Below are positions 8,937 to 17,656 of a stretch of 64,000 bases of DNA, piece by piece; position 1 is the first letter of the stretch, and each line of letters starts with the position of its first letter. The notes beneath the pieces are model-generated. The model was not told the DNA's origin and searched no databases. It was given only the letters and a program-made list of their open reading frames with translations. Made by a program: the position numbers and the translations under genes. The stretch covers positions 83,154 through 147,153 of the forward strand of contig NZ_LJPW01000146.1 of the NCBI RefSeq assembly GCF_001400735.1, written 5' to 3'. Source of the stretch: Pseudomonas caricapapayae. GTDB taxonomy: Bacteria; Pseudomonadota; Gammaproteobacteria; Pseudomonadales; Pseudomonadaceae.

Positions 8937-10859
8937 TTACACCCGAAAGTGGCTGACCATCATCTGCAACTGGCCTCCCAGACGTGCCAGCTCAACGCTG
9001 GAGGCTGCGGTTTCTTCGCTGGCTTCGGCGGTCTGTTCGGATACATCGCGAACGTTGACGATACTGCGGCTGATTTCGTCGGCCACCGAGCTTTGTTGCT
9101 CTGCAGCGGCGGCAATCTGCTGGTTCATCGCTTGAATGTTCGACACAGTCCGGGTGATGCTTTCCAGTGACGTCCCGGCCCTGCGCGTCAGCTCGACGCT
9201 GCTGTCAGTCAGCGTGCGACTGCCCAGCATGATGCCCGACACCTGACGAGTGCCGTTCTGCAATGCAGCGACCAGGCCCTCGATTTCTTCGGTGGACTGC
9301 TGGGTTCGTTGTGCCAGACCACGAACCTCGTCGGCCACCACGGCAAAACCGCGACCGGCTTCCCCGGCACGCGCAGCCTCAATGGCCGCGTTGAGTGCCA
9401 GCAGATTGGTCTGCTCGGCGACGGCCTTGATCACATCCATGACCTTGCCGATCTTGTCGCTTTCCTGCTCCAGCACGTTCATCGCGTCGGATGAGCGCAC
9501 CACCTCGGCGGCCAGCCTCTCGATCTGCTGGATGGCTTTGCCTACGACCTTGTCGCCTTCACGGGCCTGGTTGTCGGCATCGGAAGCGGCAACCGAAGCC
9601 TGCTCGGCGTTGCGCGCTACCTCATGCACTGTGGCTGACATTTCATGCATGGCAGTCGCCACCTGATCAGTCTCGACCTTCTGACTGTTGACGCCCGCGC
9701 TGGTCTGCTCGGTGACCGCCGACAGTTCTTCGGCAGCGCTGGCAATCTGCGTAACGCCGTCGCGAATACCGGAAATCAGCTCGCGCAAGGTTGCGCCCAT
9801 GCGCTGGATGCCCTGCTGCAATACGCCCAGTTCGTCACGCCGGGTGACTGCCTGCGTATGAGTCAGGTCGCCAGCGGCGATACGTTCCACAATGGCCAGC
9901 GTGTCGTGCAACGGTCGGGTGATCTGACGGGTAATGACGATGGCTGCAAGAATGCCCAGCAACATGACCAACAACACGCAACCGATCTGCAGATTACGCG
10001 CCTGAGCGGTATCTTCCTTGCCCATCTGCATCTGAATGCCGTACAGCTCTTCGCCCAGCTTGACGATGGCGGCGCCCTGGGAGGTCAGGTCCTTGCGCAC
10101 GCTGGCAGCCGTCTGAGTGGTAGCCTTGAACGCGTCGACCGAACTGCGGTAATTGCGCAGAGCGGTTTCAAACTGGGTAATCTGATCGCGACTGGCAGCG
10201 CCAAACGTGGTTTTAAGTGCGTCCAGATGACTGATCGCTGCATCAAGCTGCTGGAAGGCGGCGGCCTCTGCCTTGTCATTCGGATTGCCGGTATAACCCC
10301 GTACCTCGTAGCGAACCAGAATAAGGTCTTGCCTGGCGGTAGCCGCCACTCGGGCTTGATCGAAACGCGCCGGGTCAGAAGGATCCATCTGCATGACAGC
10401 ATCGTTCAATGAGTCGACAGCCCGCATGGCGAGCATGGCATTGGTGGTCATCTCGCTACGCACTCTGGCTCCGGCCTGGTACGCAGCACGCATGCTGTTC
10501 AAGGACATTTCATAGTTGCGAGTGACGTCGGCGAGCTCACGCAGAGGCTTCAGGTTGACCGGATTGTTGAAGCTGATGAGCAGTGATTGCTGCTGGGCTT
10601 TGAAGACATCCAGTTTGCTCTGCATATTTTGTGCGGCGGTTTCATCGCCGTCAGTCAGCATGTATTGCAGGCGCGCGATCCGCAGGTTGGTGAGATTGTC
10701 ACTCAGCTCAGTGATATCGCCGATTCGGTCAGTGCGATTGATGAGTTTATCGAGGCTGGTCCAGCCGACGAGTGCGAGGATGGCAGTGAAGAAGAGAACG
10801 ATCCCAAAGCCCAATGCCAACTTCATGTTGACGCTGATGTTCGCAAAACTGCTGTTCAT
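8937..10859 (-). CDS. Methyl-accepting chemotaxis protein, helical ligand-binding domain
   Basis: A 640-residue chemoreceptor. A membrane helix at about 12-32 is followed by a roughly 260-residue all-helical periplasmic domain, the size of a helical bimodular (HBM) domain. Then come a second membrane helix (about 292-312), a HAMP domain and a cytoplasmic signalling domain whose hairpin tip includes AEQTNLLALNAAIEAARAGE. The ATG at 10859 is chosen over the open frame to 10925 because CAGGAGATTTT precedes it. The C-terminus lacks an obvious NWETF CheR-tether pentapeptide. It would pass ligand binding to CheA/CheW. The ligand is not predictable; some HBM receptors bind organic acids or polyamines. 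Confidence 0.88.
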   Translation of the reverse strand: MNSSFANISVNMKLALGFGIVLFFTAILALVGWTSLDKLINRTDRIGDITELSDNLTNLRIARLQYMLTDGDETAAQNMQSKLDVFKAQQQSLLISFNNPVNLKPLRELADVTRNYEMSLNSMRAAYQAGARVRSEMTTNAMLAMRAVDSLNDAVMQMDPSDPARFDQARVAATARQDLILVRYEVRGYTGNPNDKAEAAAFQQLDAAISHLDALKTTFGAASRDQITQFETALRNYRSSVDAFKATTQTAASVRKDLTSQGAAIVKLGEELYGIQMQMGKEDTAQARNLQIGCVLLVMLLGILAAIVITRQITRPLHDTLAIVERIAAGDLTHTQAVTRRDELGVLQQGIQRMGATLRELISGIRDGVTQIASAAEELSAVTEQTSAGVNSQKVETDQVATAMHEMSATVHEVARNAEQASVAASDADNQAREGDKVVGKAIQQIERLAAEVVRSSDAMNVLEQESDKIGKVMDVIKAVAEQTNLLALNAAIEAARAGEAGRGFAVVADEVRGLAQRTQQSTEEIEGLVAALQNGTRQVSGIMLGSRTLTDSSVELTRRAGTSLESITRTVSNIQAMNQQIAAAAEQQSSVADEISRSIVNVRDVSEQTAEASEETAASSVELARLGGQLQMMVSHFRV

Positions 10860-10970
10860 AAAATCTCCTGAATATGCTTTTTGTGCGCAACGAAAGAGCT
10901 GAAGATTTGTTTTTATGGACAGCAAACCCGCGCGCCAGAGCTATCGGCCGCAGAAGAGCAAAACTTGATC

Positions 10971-11000
10971 AAAAAAAGGCAATCAGCGCCCGGGCGCTGA
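10971..11000 (-). terminator. Rho-independent terminator of the second chemoreceptor gene
   Basis: An 18-base perfect palindrome TCAGCGCCCGGGCGCTGA spans 10983-11000. Read on the minus strand it is followed within four bases by seven T residues (the A run at 10973-10979). It lies just beyond the stop codon of the chemoreceptor that ends at 11044. Confidence 0.75.
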
Positions 11001-11043
11001 CTGAAGAAGGGTGAACCGGGAGGCTGCAAGCCCCCCGATCCGG

Positions 11044-13074
11044 TCAGGCAACCAGCTTGAAACGCGCTACGACATTGCGCATGTCGGTAGCGACCCGTGC
11101 CAACTCTTCGGCAGTGACCGCGTTGTTGTCGATGCCCAGCATCAACGTCCCGGAGCTGTTGCGAATCTCCATGACATTACGGTTAATGTCCTCGGACACC
11201 GCATGCTGTTGCACCGCAGCGCTGGCAATCTGAGTATTCATCTCGACAATACGCTCGACGCCCTGGCTGATACTCGACAGGCTGCCGGAGGCGTCACTCG
11301 CGGCACTGATGCACGCTTGAGCCTTTTGCTGGCCAGCCTGCATTTGCTGCACGGCAGCATCGGTAGCACTTTGCAGTTGCTGAATGATGTTGCGGATTTC
11401 TTCGGTCGACGCTTGAGTGCGCGAAGCCAGCGTGCGCACTTCATCAGCGACCACGGCAAACCCGCGTCCCTGCTCGCCCGCCCGTGCCGCTTCGATCGCG
11501 GCGTTAAGAGCCAGCAGGTTGGTCTGATCGGCAATCGTACTGATGACCTGAATGACGCCACCAATCGACTGGCTGTGCAGGGCCAGCGCCTGGACTTTCT
11601 GGGCACTGACCTCCACTTCTTCCGCCAGGGCCTGAATGGTCGAGTGGGCCTGATGCATGATGCGCAGCCCGTTACGCGACGCCGTGTTCGCTTCATCGGC
11701 AGCCAGCGCGGCGCCCTCGGTGTTCTGCGCCACATCGGCCACGCTTGTGGTCATCTCGTTGATAGCGGTCGCCACTTGCTCGGTTTCAGCTTGCTGCGCG
11801 TTCATCGACTGCTTGGCCAGGCCGATGGATGTGCCCAGCCGGGCAGCCACATCAGAAAGCTCGTAGGAAGTGCGGTCCATGTGCGAGATGGAACTGGCAA
11901 ATGCTTCCGCCATCAGGTTCAGGCCGTTGGCGATATCCGCCACTTCATCCTTGCTGCTGACCTGTACGCGGGCGCTCAGATCACCTTCTGCCAAGCGGCG
12001 AGTGACGCCCAGCAGGCCGTCGATGGTCAGGCGCAGAGCGCGGTAGATACTGAAGAACGCATAGAGCAGCAATAAACCCATGATTACGCACATGGCGATG
12101 ACGACCTCGCGTTGCAGCAGAAGCGCGTCGTAACGCGCATCCAGTTCCTGCTGAAGCGCAGCCTGTATCTCGTCCTGAGCCTTGTAAAGACCCGCTACCA
12201 CGACATTACCGCGAGCACTTAACGCCTGTCCCTGCTGTGCAGAGAACTCTGTACCCCTGACGTACGCATACATGTCGTTGCGAAAGCTGTCCATTGCCGA
12301 AGTTGCCGTAGCGATAGGGTCGCCAATGCGTGCAGCAAGCTCTGGAGCACGGCGCTTGAGCAGTCGAATGCTTTGCTCCAGCTCCGCGCGAAATTGCAGC
12401 TCGATCTTCAGCAGGCTTTCGAGCGAACCGCGCATGGGTACGCTAAGCCCCTGACCGGTACTCAAGCCCGCCGTGATACCGCGGATCTGGCCGGCCACGT
12501 TGATTTCTCTGGGCATGCGGATGGTGCTCAGGTCGATCAGAAACAGTGAGGCGTAATCCTCGTCCAGCACCATGCCCGAGGTAGCCGAGACGTAATAGAT
12601 AAAGTTGAGTGTCTGGGCCAGCTGTTCATTCCACTGGGCAAACACCTCATCTTGCGAAAGGCCGGGCTTGACGCTTTCCATCAGAGAACGGGCGCCTTCA
12701 CGAAGACGCTGCACACGATTCTCCGTTTCCAGCACACGTCCCTGGCGAGCATCCATGTCCGCGAGGTTATTGAGAGCAGTCTCAAGCTGAGTGCGATTGC
12801 TGGCCAGATCCTGAGCGGCAGACGCATCACCGGCGAGCAAACGGTTGGTTGTCGCACGTTGCAGCATGGAGAGTCGCAGAACCGGCGTCATGACATGCAG
12901 GTATTCACGACCGATACGTTCTTGCGCAACGGTGTCGATACTCGCATTCAGGCTGTTGAAGACGCGAAGGCCCAGAACGATCAGCGGGATGACAATAATG
13001 ATGGCTAAAACGGCAAACTTGGCAGGGAACCGCAGGCGATTGGTAAGGTAAATACCAGGCGAAAGGATGTTCAT
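11044..13074 (-). CDS. Methyl-accepting chemotaxis protein, large helical sensor domain
   Basis: A 676-residue chemoreceptor. A membrane helix at about 20-40 precedes a periplasmic, mainly helical domain of roughly 285 residues. A second membrane helix (about 330-350), a HAMP domain and a signalling domain with the tip ADQTNLLALNAAIEAARAGEQGRGFAV follow. The sensor domain is unlike that of the neighbouring receptor, so this is not a recent tandem duplicate. The size could fit a NIT-type or double four-helix domain, but I cannot decide. The ATG at 13074 is the only sensible start. The gene has its own terminator, so it is probably transcribed separately from the receptor at 8937. Confidence 0.87.
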   Translation of the reverse strand: MNILSPGIYLTNRLRFPAKFAVLAIIIVIPLIVLGLRVFNSLNASIDTVAQERIGREYLHVMTPVLRLSMLQRATTNRLLAGDASAAQDLASNRTQLETALNNLADMDARQGRVLETENRVQRLREGARSLMESVKPGLSQDEVFAQWNEQLAQTLNFIYYVSATSGMVLDEDYASLFLIDLSTIRMPREINVAGQIRGITAGLSTGQGLSVPMRGSLESLLKIELQFRAELEQSIRLLKRRAPELAARIGDPIATATSAMDSFRNDMYAYVRGTEFSAQQGQALSARGNVVVAGLYKAQDEIQAALQQELDARYDALLLQREVVIAMCVIMGLLLLYAFFSIYRALRLTIDGLLGVTRRLAEGDLSARVQVSSKDEVADIANGLNLMAEAFASSISHMDRTSYELSDVAARLGTSIGLAKQSMNAQQAETEQVATAINEMTTSVADVAQNTEGAALAADEANTASRNGLRIMHQAHSTIQALAEEVEVSAQKVQALALHSQSIGGVIQVISTIADQTNLLALNAAIEAARAGEQGRGFAVVADEVRTLASRTQASTEEIRNIIQQLQSATDAAVQQMQAGQQKAQACISAASDASGSLSSISQGVERIVEMNTQIASAAVQQHAVSEDINRNVMEIRNSSGTLMLGIDNNAVTAEELARVATDMRNVVARFKLVA

Positions 13075-13498
13075 AGTGTTCTCTTTTTAATTAGAGTGCC
13101 CGATCCGGCTGAAAAATCTCCTTTCTTTGCATCACGGCAGGTGCAAGGTCAGTTATGCGACGTTGAAGGACTTCATCCATCCAAGTGAAGGCATAGTGAC
13201 ATCATCTCAGAGCGATGCCCCATCGAGAAGTTCAATGGGGGCCATAGCCTGACACCGGACTATCGGCAAGGCCACGTGGAACGTGAGGTTGTGGGGTTGG
13301 CAAGTGACAGGCGGAAGCGACGCGGGGGGCTATGAAGCCAGTGGTGAGTAATGATCCAGATGAGGGGGTTTCAGACCAATTCGGGGGGAAAGACCTCTGT
13401 CCGGCCGATCTGCCGATCGCAGAATTTTCAGCGCATACACCGTCGCGCGTCATCGTGACGCACGACGGTGAGAGCCGTATTGAGGTGAACGAGGACTT
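13075..13498. other. Intergenic region without a confident gene
   Basis: The bases next to 13075 probably contain the chemoreceptor promoter. An open frame on the plus strand (13332-13547, 71 codons) and one on the minus strand (13232-13453) occur, but neither has a recognisable protein or a strong ribosome site, and the first runs into the gene at 13499 in antisense. A partial ParB-site-like sequence CCACGTGGAAC lies at 13272-13282. Confidence 0.4.
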
Positions 13499-13723
13499 TC
13501 AAGCCTGCGTCCACTCCACGTTCGACAACCCGAGCTTTTCAGCCTGAGGCTTGCTCAATTTGGGGACCGGGTCGGAGCGGTATTTGGGAATTGCACCGAA
13601 TCCCGCATCCACCGACGCCCAATGCCAGGCTTCTTTATTGTCCATGACAACCGCTCTTATGTAGAACGTCTTGTAACTGCCATGCAGCAGGTAATCGATA
13701 CGGTAGTGTTTTTCATCAGCCAT
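13499..13723 (-). CDS. Small conserved protein, DUF6555-like
   Basis: A 74-residue soluble protein beginning MADEKHYRIDYLLHGSYKTF, with conserved-looking segments AWHWASVDAGFG and a lysine-rich C-terminal half. I match it from memory to a small Pseudomonas family annotated DUF6555; no function is known. The ATG at 13723 follows GCAGGAG with normal spacing, which favours it over the open frame to 13768. It is a single gene, with an AT-rich promoter region to its right. Confidence in the gene is higher than in the family name. Confidence 0.65.
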   Translation of the reverse strand: MADEKHYRIDYLLHGSYKTFYIRAVVMDNKEAWHWASVDAGFGAIPKYRSDPVPKLSKPQAEKLGLSNVEWTQA

Positions 13724-14150
13724 TGTGTTGCTCCTGCTTTGTCGACTCGCAAAACAGATCGCAGCCATTTCAAAAAATTCAAAATATTAATGCCGTCATG
13801 TAAATGATATCATATAGCCATATCATGGCGCGCTTTTATACCTGAACCCCACGGTCTGCTTAATGATAGAGTTTGTTTATAACTGAACTTTTTCAGTGTT
13901 TTTCCGCTGTAATTACTGGCCAGCCTCTGGCCATTGATAATAGGCGCGCTAACTAATTTTAATCGATACACGGCGAGGTTAAGGGAATAATAAAATTCTA
14001 TTGAACCGGACGTTTAACGCCGCCCGTCCCCTTTAAAAAAGTTAGTCGTAACGATGCACTGCCTCAGTCTCTCATACCCTGTGACTGCGTTGAATGAAGC
14101 CCATCCAAATGGGTTGACGCTTACCAAGAGACCACGCCTGAGGACACGAC
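13724..14150. promoter_or_regulatory. AT-rich divergent promoter region
   Basis: This stretch separates the minus-strand small gene from the manganese catalase. It holds no gene. It contains an inverted repeat ATGATAT (13804-13810) / ATATCAT (13820-13826), a TGGCCA pair around 13918-13934, and a hairpin CCCAT-CCAA-ATGGG at 14100-14113 directly before a TTGACG. These are candidate operator or promoter elements; none matches a named regulator with confidence. Confidence 0.4.
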
Positions 14151-15032
14151 ATGTTTATTCATAACAAGCGACTTCAATATACCGTCCGGGTAGCGCGACC
14201 CAACCCTGGACTGACCAACCTTCTACTCGAACAGTTCGGCGGAGCCCAAGGCGAGTTGGCCGCAGCAGGACGTTATTTCACTCAAGGGTTGAGCGAAGAA
14301 GATCCAGGTCGCAAGGACCTGCTGATGGATATCGCCACCGAAGAGCTGAGCCACCTCGAAATAGTCGGCTCGATCATCGTCATGCTCAATAAAGGTGCCA
14401 AAGGCCAGCTCGCTGAAGGCATTGAAAAGGAAGGCGAGCTCTACCGCGCCATCAACGGCAATGGCAACGACTCACATATCACCAGCCTGCTGTACGGGGC
14501 CGGTGCCCCGTTGACCAACTCTGCCGGTGTACCGTTCACGGCGGCATATATCGATACCATTGGCGAGCCCACTGCTGACTTCCGCTCCAATATTGCGGCG
14601 GAATCCAGAGCCAAGATCGTTTATGAGCGCTTGATGAACGTCACGGATGATCCAGGCGTGAAAGAAGCGCTGGGCTTTCTGATGACACGGGAGATCGCTC
14701 ACCAATTGTCGTTCGAAAAAGCCCTGCACGCCATCCAGCCCAACTTCCCCCAGGGCAAATTGCCCGGCATGCCGGAATTCACCAACACGTACTTCAACAT
14801 GTCCGGCGAACCCAATGTACGCGGTCCGTGGAACCAGGGCGGTGACTGGAAGTATGTGGAATCACCACAACCGGCAGTCGACGGTGGTGATGGCAGTGCA
14901 TCCGTCACGCTGGATGCCAAAGATGCCGAGGTGCTGGAAATGATGAAGGAGCGGACCCAGTCCGATCCAAGCGCAAACCCGATTACCGGGGCGGATATGG
15001 GCTCAGGCTTCGTACAGGGCAAAGACGCCTGA
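14151..15032 (+). CDS. Manganese (non-haem) catalase
   Basis: A 293-residue dimanganese catalase that splits hydrogen peroxide into water and oxygen. The ferritin-like four-helix fold carries the expected metal ligands: E35 (GGAQGE), E65 and H68 (EELSHLE), E151 (AAESRAK) and H184 (REIAHQLSFEKAL). The C-terminal tail has the PNVRGPWNQGGDW segment of this family. Length is normal. The ATG at 14151 follows a GAGG. The promoter region upstream is long and AT-rich. A 65-codon gene follows after 38 bases, then a terminator. Members of this family in pseudomonads are usually stationary-phase or stress induced; that is family knowledge, not seen here. Confidence 0.92.
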   Translation: MFIHNKRLQYTVRVARPNPGLTNLLLEQFGGAQGELAAAGRYFTQGLSEEDPGRKDLLMDIATEELSHLEIVGSIIVMLNKGAKGQLAEGIEKEGELYRAINGNGNDSHITSLLYGAGAPLTNSAGVPFTAAYIDTIGEPTADFRSNIAAESRAKIVYERLMNVTDDPGVKEALGFLMTREIAHQLSFEKALHAIQPNFPQGKLPGMPEFTNTYFNMSGEPNVRGPWNQGGDWKYVESPQPAVDGGDGSASVTLDAKDAEVLEMMKERTQSDPSANPITGADMGSGFVQGKDA

Positions 15033-15070
15033 CACGGGTTCAAGACTGTCTCGTCAAGGAGAATGGAATC

Positions 15071-15268
15071 ATGAAAAAACTTCGCTCCCGAAAACCTCGA
15101 TCGTCTTCGGTCGAGTTCGATACGGCGTTGACAGACACCGTATTCGTAAACGGGCTTCGCTCTTTCGAAGCCCAGGCGCTGCTTGCACGTCGTGGCTTTC
15201 AAGTGGTGATGGCCGCCAGAGTCTTCGGGGTTGGAACATTGCTGGACAACAACTTGCCGACACGCTGA
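15071..15268 (+). CDS. Small basic hypothetical protein downstream of the catalase
   Basis: A 65-residue protein rich in Arg and Lys at its start (MKKLRSRKPRSS) with no membrane helix or known motif. Support for translation is a good ribosome site, AAGGAG, about ten bases before the ATG, and its position between the catalase stop and a clear terminator. This makes a two-gene operon likely. I do not recognise the family. It could be a stress-related accessory peptide or a lineage-specific gene. Confidence 0.5.
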   Translation: MKKLRSRKPRSSSVEFDTALTDTVFVNGLRSFEAQALLARRGFQVVMAARVFGVGTLLDNNLPTR

Positions 15269-15304
15269 TGGCTTGATCATCACTGCAGCGATGCAATCCC
15301 TATG

Positions 15305-15346
15305 ATCCGCAGGCGGGCCTGAGACAAGCCTGTCAGCGGATTTTTT
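15305..15346 (+). terminator. Rho-independent terminator of the catalase operon
   Basis: ATCCGC at 15305-15310 pairs with GCGGAT at 15336-15341, with further pairing inside (CAGGC / GCCTG). A run of six T residues ends at 15346. It serves the plus strand, ending the catalase operon just before the convergent APS kinase gene. Confidence 0.75.
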
Positions 15347-15366
15347 GATTGAAAGACCGAAACGGC

Positions 15367-15987
15367 CTATTCACGAACGTTTGGCTCCTCTGTTATCAAC
15401 AGAACATCCAGAATCCGCGCCAGGCACTGTTCAATCGAGAGGTGCCGTGTGTCGAGCTGCAACGCGGGATTGACGGGCGGCTCATAAGGCGCACTGATGC
15501 CGGTGAAGTCTTTCAACTCCCCCGCCACCGCCCGGCGATAAAGCCCTTTGGGATCACGCTGAATGCAGGTTTCCAGGGGGGTGCTGACAAACACCTCAAT
15601 GAAACGTTCGTGACCGATGATAGCGCGGGCGGCTTCCCGGTCCGCCTCATAGGGCGAAATGAATGATGAGATAACGACCAACCCTGCGTCATTCATCAAC
15701 CGGGCGACTTCAGCGATACGTCTGATGTTCTCCGAACGATCGGCGGCAGAGAAACCCAGGTCCCGGCATAAACCCTGACGCAGGTTGTCGCCATCCAGGG
15801 TATACGCAAGTTTGCCAAGGTCCATCAGCGCGCGCTCCAGTGCAAACGCAATGGTGGACTTTCCAGAACCGCTGAATCCGGTCAGCCAGATTGTTTTCGG
15901 CGCTTGCTTCAAATACTTCTCACGGTCTGTCGAAGACACTTGGCTGGTTTGCCAGACAAGATTCTTTACCTGATGTGAGTTGTCCAT
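15367..15987 (-). CDS. cysC: Adenylylsulfate (APS) kinase, stand-alone
   Basis: A 206-residue single-domain kinase that phosphorylates adenosine 5'-phosphosulfate to PAPS. Walker A is GFSGSGKST at residues 37-45. Family blocks DGDNLRQGLCRDLGFS, RSENIRRIAEVARL, SSFISPYEADREAAR and the DPKGLYRRA segment follow. The ATG at 15987 (MDNSHQVKN) is preferred over the open frame to 16053 because AGGAACAGGCG precedes it. Pseudomonads usually carry this activity as the C-terminal half of CysNC, so a separate cysC without cysD/cysN beside it is notable. It stands alone here, convergent with the catalase operon. It may supply PAPS for a sulfotransferase encoded elsewhere. Confidence 0.9.
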   Translation of the reverse strand: MDNSHQVKNLVWQTSQVSSTDREKYLKQAPKTIWLTGFSGSGKSTIAFALERALMDLGKLAYTLDGDNLRQGLCRDLGFSAADRSENIRRIAEVARLMNDAGLVVISSFISPYEADREAARAIIGHERFIEVFVSTPLETCIQRDPKGLYRRAVAGELKDFTGISAPYEPPVNPALQLDTRHLSIEQCLARILDVLLITEEPNVRE

Positions 15988-16204
15988 GATCGCCTGTTCC
16001 TGATGTGCGTACCGAACGAGGATACATTTTTTCCACCCGGCATCAGCGCTCATGGAATAACCATAATCGCCACCTATCGGTCCTCGGAAAAATACGCTGA
16101 ATTTCCCCGTACCGCGACACTCACTTATCTACGTTGCATAGAAAAACAGAAAGTCTCGAATGACCGCGTCAATCGTGATGTTCAACTGCCGAGGTACGAT
16201 TTTC

Positions 16205-17656
16205 ATGACGTCTCTTCAAGTGATGACCGGCACTGCCGTCGTCAAAACCGTGGTTGAAGAAGCCTGTTCAAAAACCGTCTATCAATCATGGATGAGTGAA
16301 CGTGCTCCAGAACATCAACACGATGCGGCCATGTTTCTGAATCACTGCCTGGCTCAGGCCGAGCGGGAAAACTGCGACCTTCCGGCTCAGCCTGAAACGC
16401 TTGAACACTGGATGGAACAGAATGTAGGGGTCGTGGCCGATCAGTATGCGCTCTACCTTGAACAACGTCGTAACGGGCAACCGAGACGGTTTTTCAGGAC
16501 CAAGGCGCAGGCCATGTATTTCATTCAGCAGGTCGCGCCAACCAAGCTGGTCGACGGTGCGTGGTTGTATGGCTTGCTGCCGCACTGGGCGGACTACCGT
16601 TTTCACGGCCTGATTCGTACTTACCTTGAGGAACTGGGCGACGGCGAACAGGCACAGAATCATGTCTCTCTGTACCGCAAGTTGCTGGCGGATCTGGACT
16701 GCGATACCAGCGCCCCGCTCACTGATGACGCTTACCTACAAGGTGCCATTCAGTTGTCGCTGGGGCAACTGAGCGAGCACTACCTTCCCGAGGTCATTGG
16801 TTACAACCTGGGGTACGAGCAGTTGCCGCTGCATTTGCTCATCACCTCGTTCGAGCTGAATGAGCTGGGTATCGACCCTTATTACTTCACACTGCATGTC
16901 ACGATCGACAACGCCAGTACCGGCCATGCGCGCAAGGCTGCGCAGAGCGTTCTGGAGCTGCTGCCTGTAGGTCAGGAACGCGACGAGTTCTATCGCCGTG
17001 TCGCCAATGGCTACAGGCTGAACGAGCTGGGCATGGGCTCTACCCAGGTGATCCAGTCGTTCGATCTTGAGCAGGAAGTGATCGCCATGCTCGAGCGCAA
17101 ACGCACCTTCGGCCAGCACATGCATTCCGACTACTGCCGTCTCGATGGCAAGACGGTCAACGAGTGGCTGGCCGAACCCGACCAGATCCCGGAATTTCTT
17201 GCCGTGCTGCAAAACCGGGGCTGGATCAAACGTCATGAAGATCCCCTGCACAGCCGTTTCTGGAAGCTGTTCGAAGGCGTCGGCGCTCCCATGTTCGGCG
17301 TGTTCAATGGCTACGAAAAGCAGCTCATGCATGACTGGATCGCCGGCGACTGGCTGTCCGATGGCAGCGCTCAGCCAACTGTCGGCAAGCGGCTTCCGGA
17401 AGCATTCCGCTCCCGCTTTCGCAACCTGCAAGGCAGCGCTCAGCCTTCGCCGGCTTTGGCCACGGCCGCATCGGCCGACGCTGATCCGGATGTACGCGAA
17501 CTGCACATGAAACTCGAATCGGCGGCGGCGTCCGAGAAGATGTCCACGCTGATCGAAAGCATGTCGCCAGCAAGGCATGCCACCGCCGCCGGACTGCACG
17601 CGACTCGCCTGTTTGTCAGCAGCATGGCCGAGCGAGTGACGGGAGCTTGCGTATGA
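16205..17656 (+). CDS. Haem-oxygenase-like iron-containing redox enzyme (diiron oxygenase family)
   Basis: A 483-residue protein. An N-terminal region of about 110 residues precedes a haem-oxygenase-like domain with the hallmark spacing of the diiron family: EELGDGEQAQNHVSLY (residues 142-157, E143 and H153), LPEVIGYNLGYE (E196) and FTLHVTIDNASTGH (H231, D235, H241). Related enzymes perform N-oxygenation, C-C cleavage or desaturation in small-molecule biosynthesis. The tail from about residue 415 is low in known motifs. The ATG at 16205 follows GAGG; an ATG at 16160 has no ribosome site. The stop codon overlaps the start of the methyltransferase, so the two proteins probably work in one pathway. 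Substrate and product are unknown. Confidence 0.82.
   Translation: MTSLQVMTGTAVVKTVVEEACSKTVYQSWMSERAPEHQHDAAMFLNHCLAQAERENCDLPAQPETLEHWMEQNVGVVADQYALYLEQRRNGQPRRFFRTKAQAMYFIQQVAPTKLVDGAWLYGLLPHWADYRFHGLIRTYLEELGDGEQAQNHVSLYRKLLADLDCDTSAPLTDDAYLQGAIQLSLGQLSEHYLPEVIGYNLGYEQLPLHLLITSFELNELGIDPYYFTLHVTIDNASTGHARKAAQSVLELLPVGQERDEFYRRVANGYRLNELGMGSTQVIQSFDLEQEVIAMLERKRTFGQHMHSDYCRLDGKTVNEWLAEPDQIPEFLAVLQNRGWIKRHEDPLHSRFWKLFEGVGAPMFGVFNGYEKQLMHDWIAGDWLSDGSAQPTVGKRLPEAFRSRFRNLQGSAQPSPALATAASADADPDVRELHMKLESAAASEKMSTLIESMSPARHATAAGLHATRLFVSSMAERVTGACV

Noticed and set aside
13272..13282. CCACGTGGAAC, resembling a ParB site
   Set aside because: Only 11 of 14 core bases match and one arm is missing, unlike the two perfect sites in recF.
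13332..13547. 71-codon plus-strand frame
   Set aside because: Acidic, unrecognised, no good ribosome site, and it overlaps the better-supported 74-residue gene in antisense. Kept only as a possibility.
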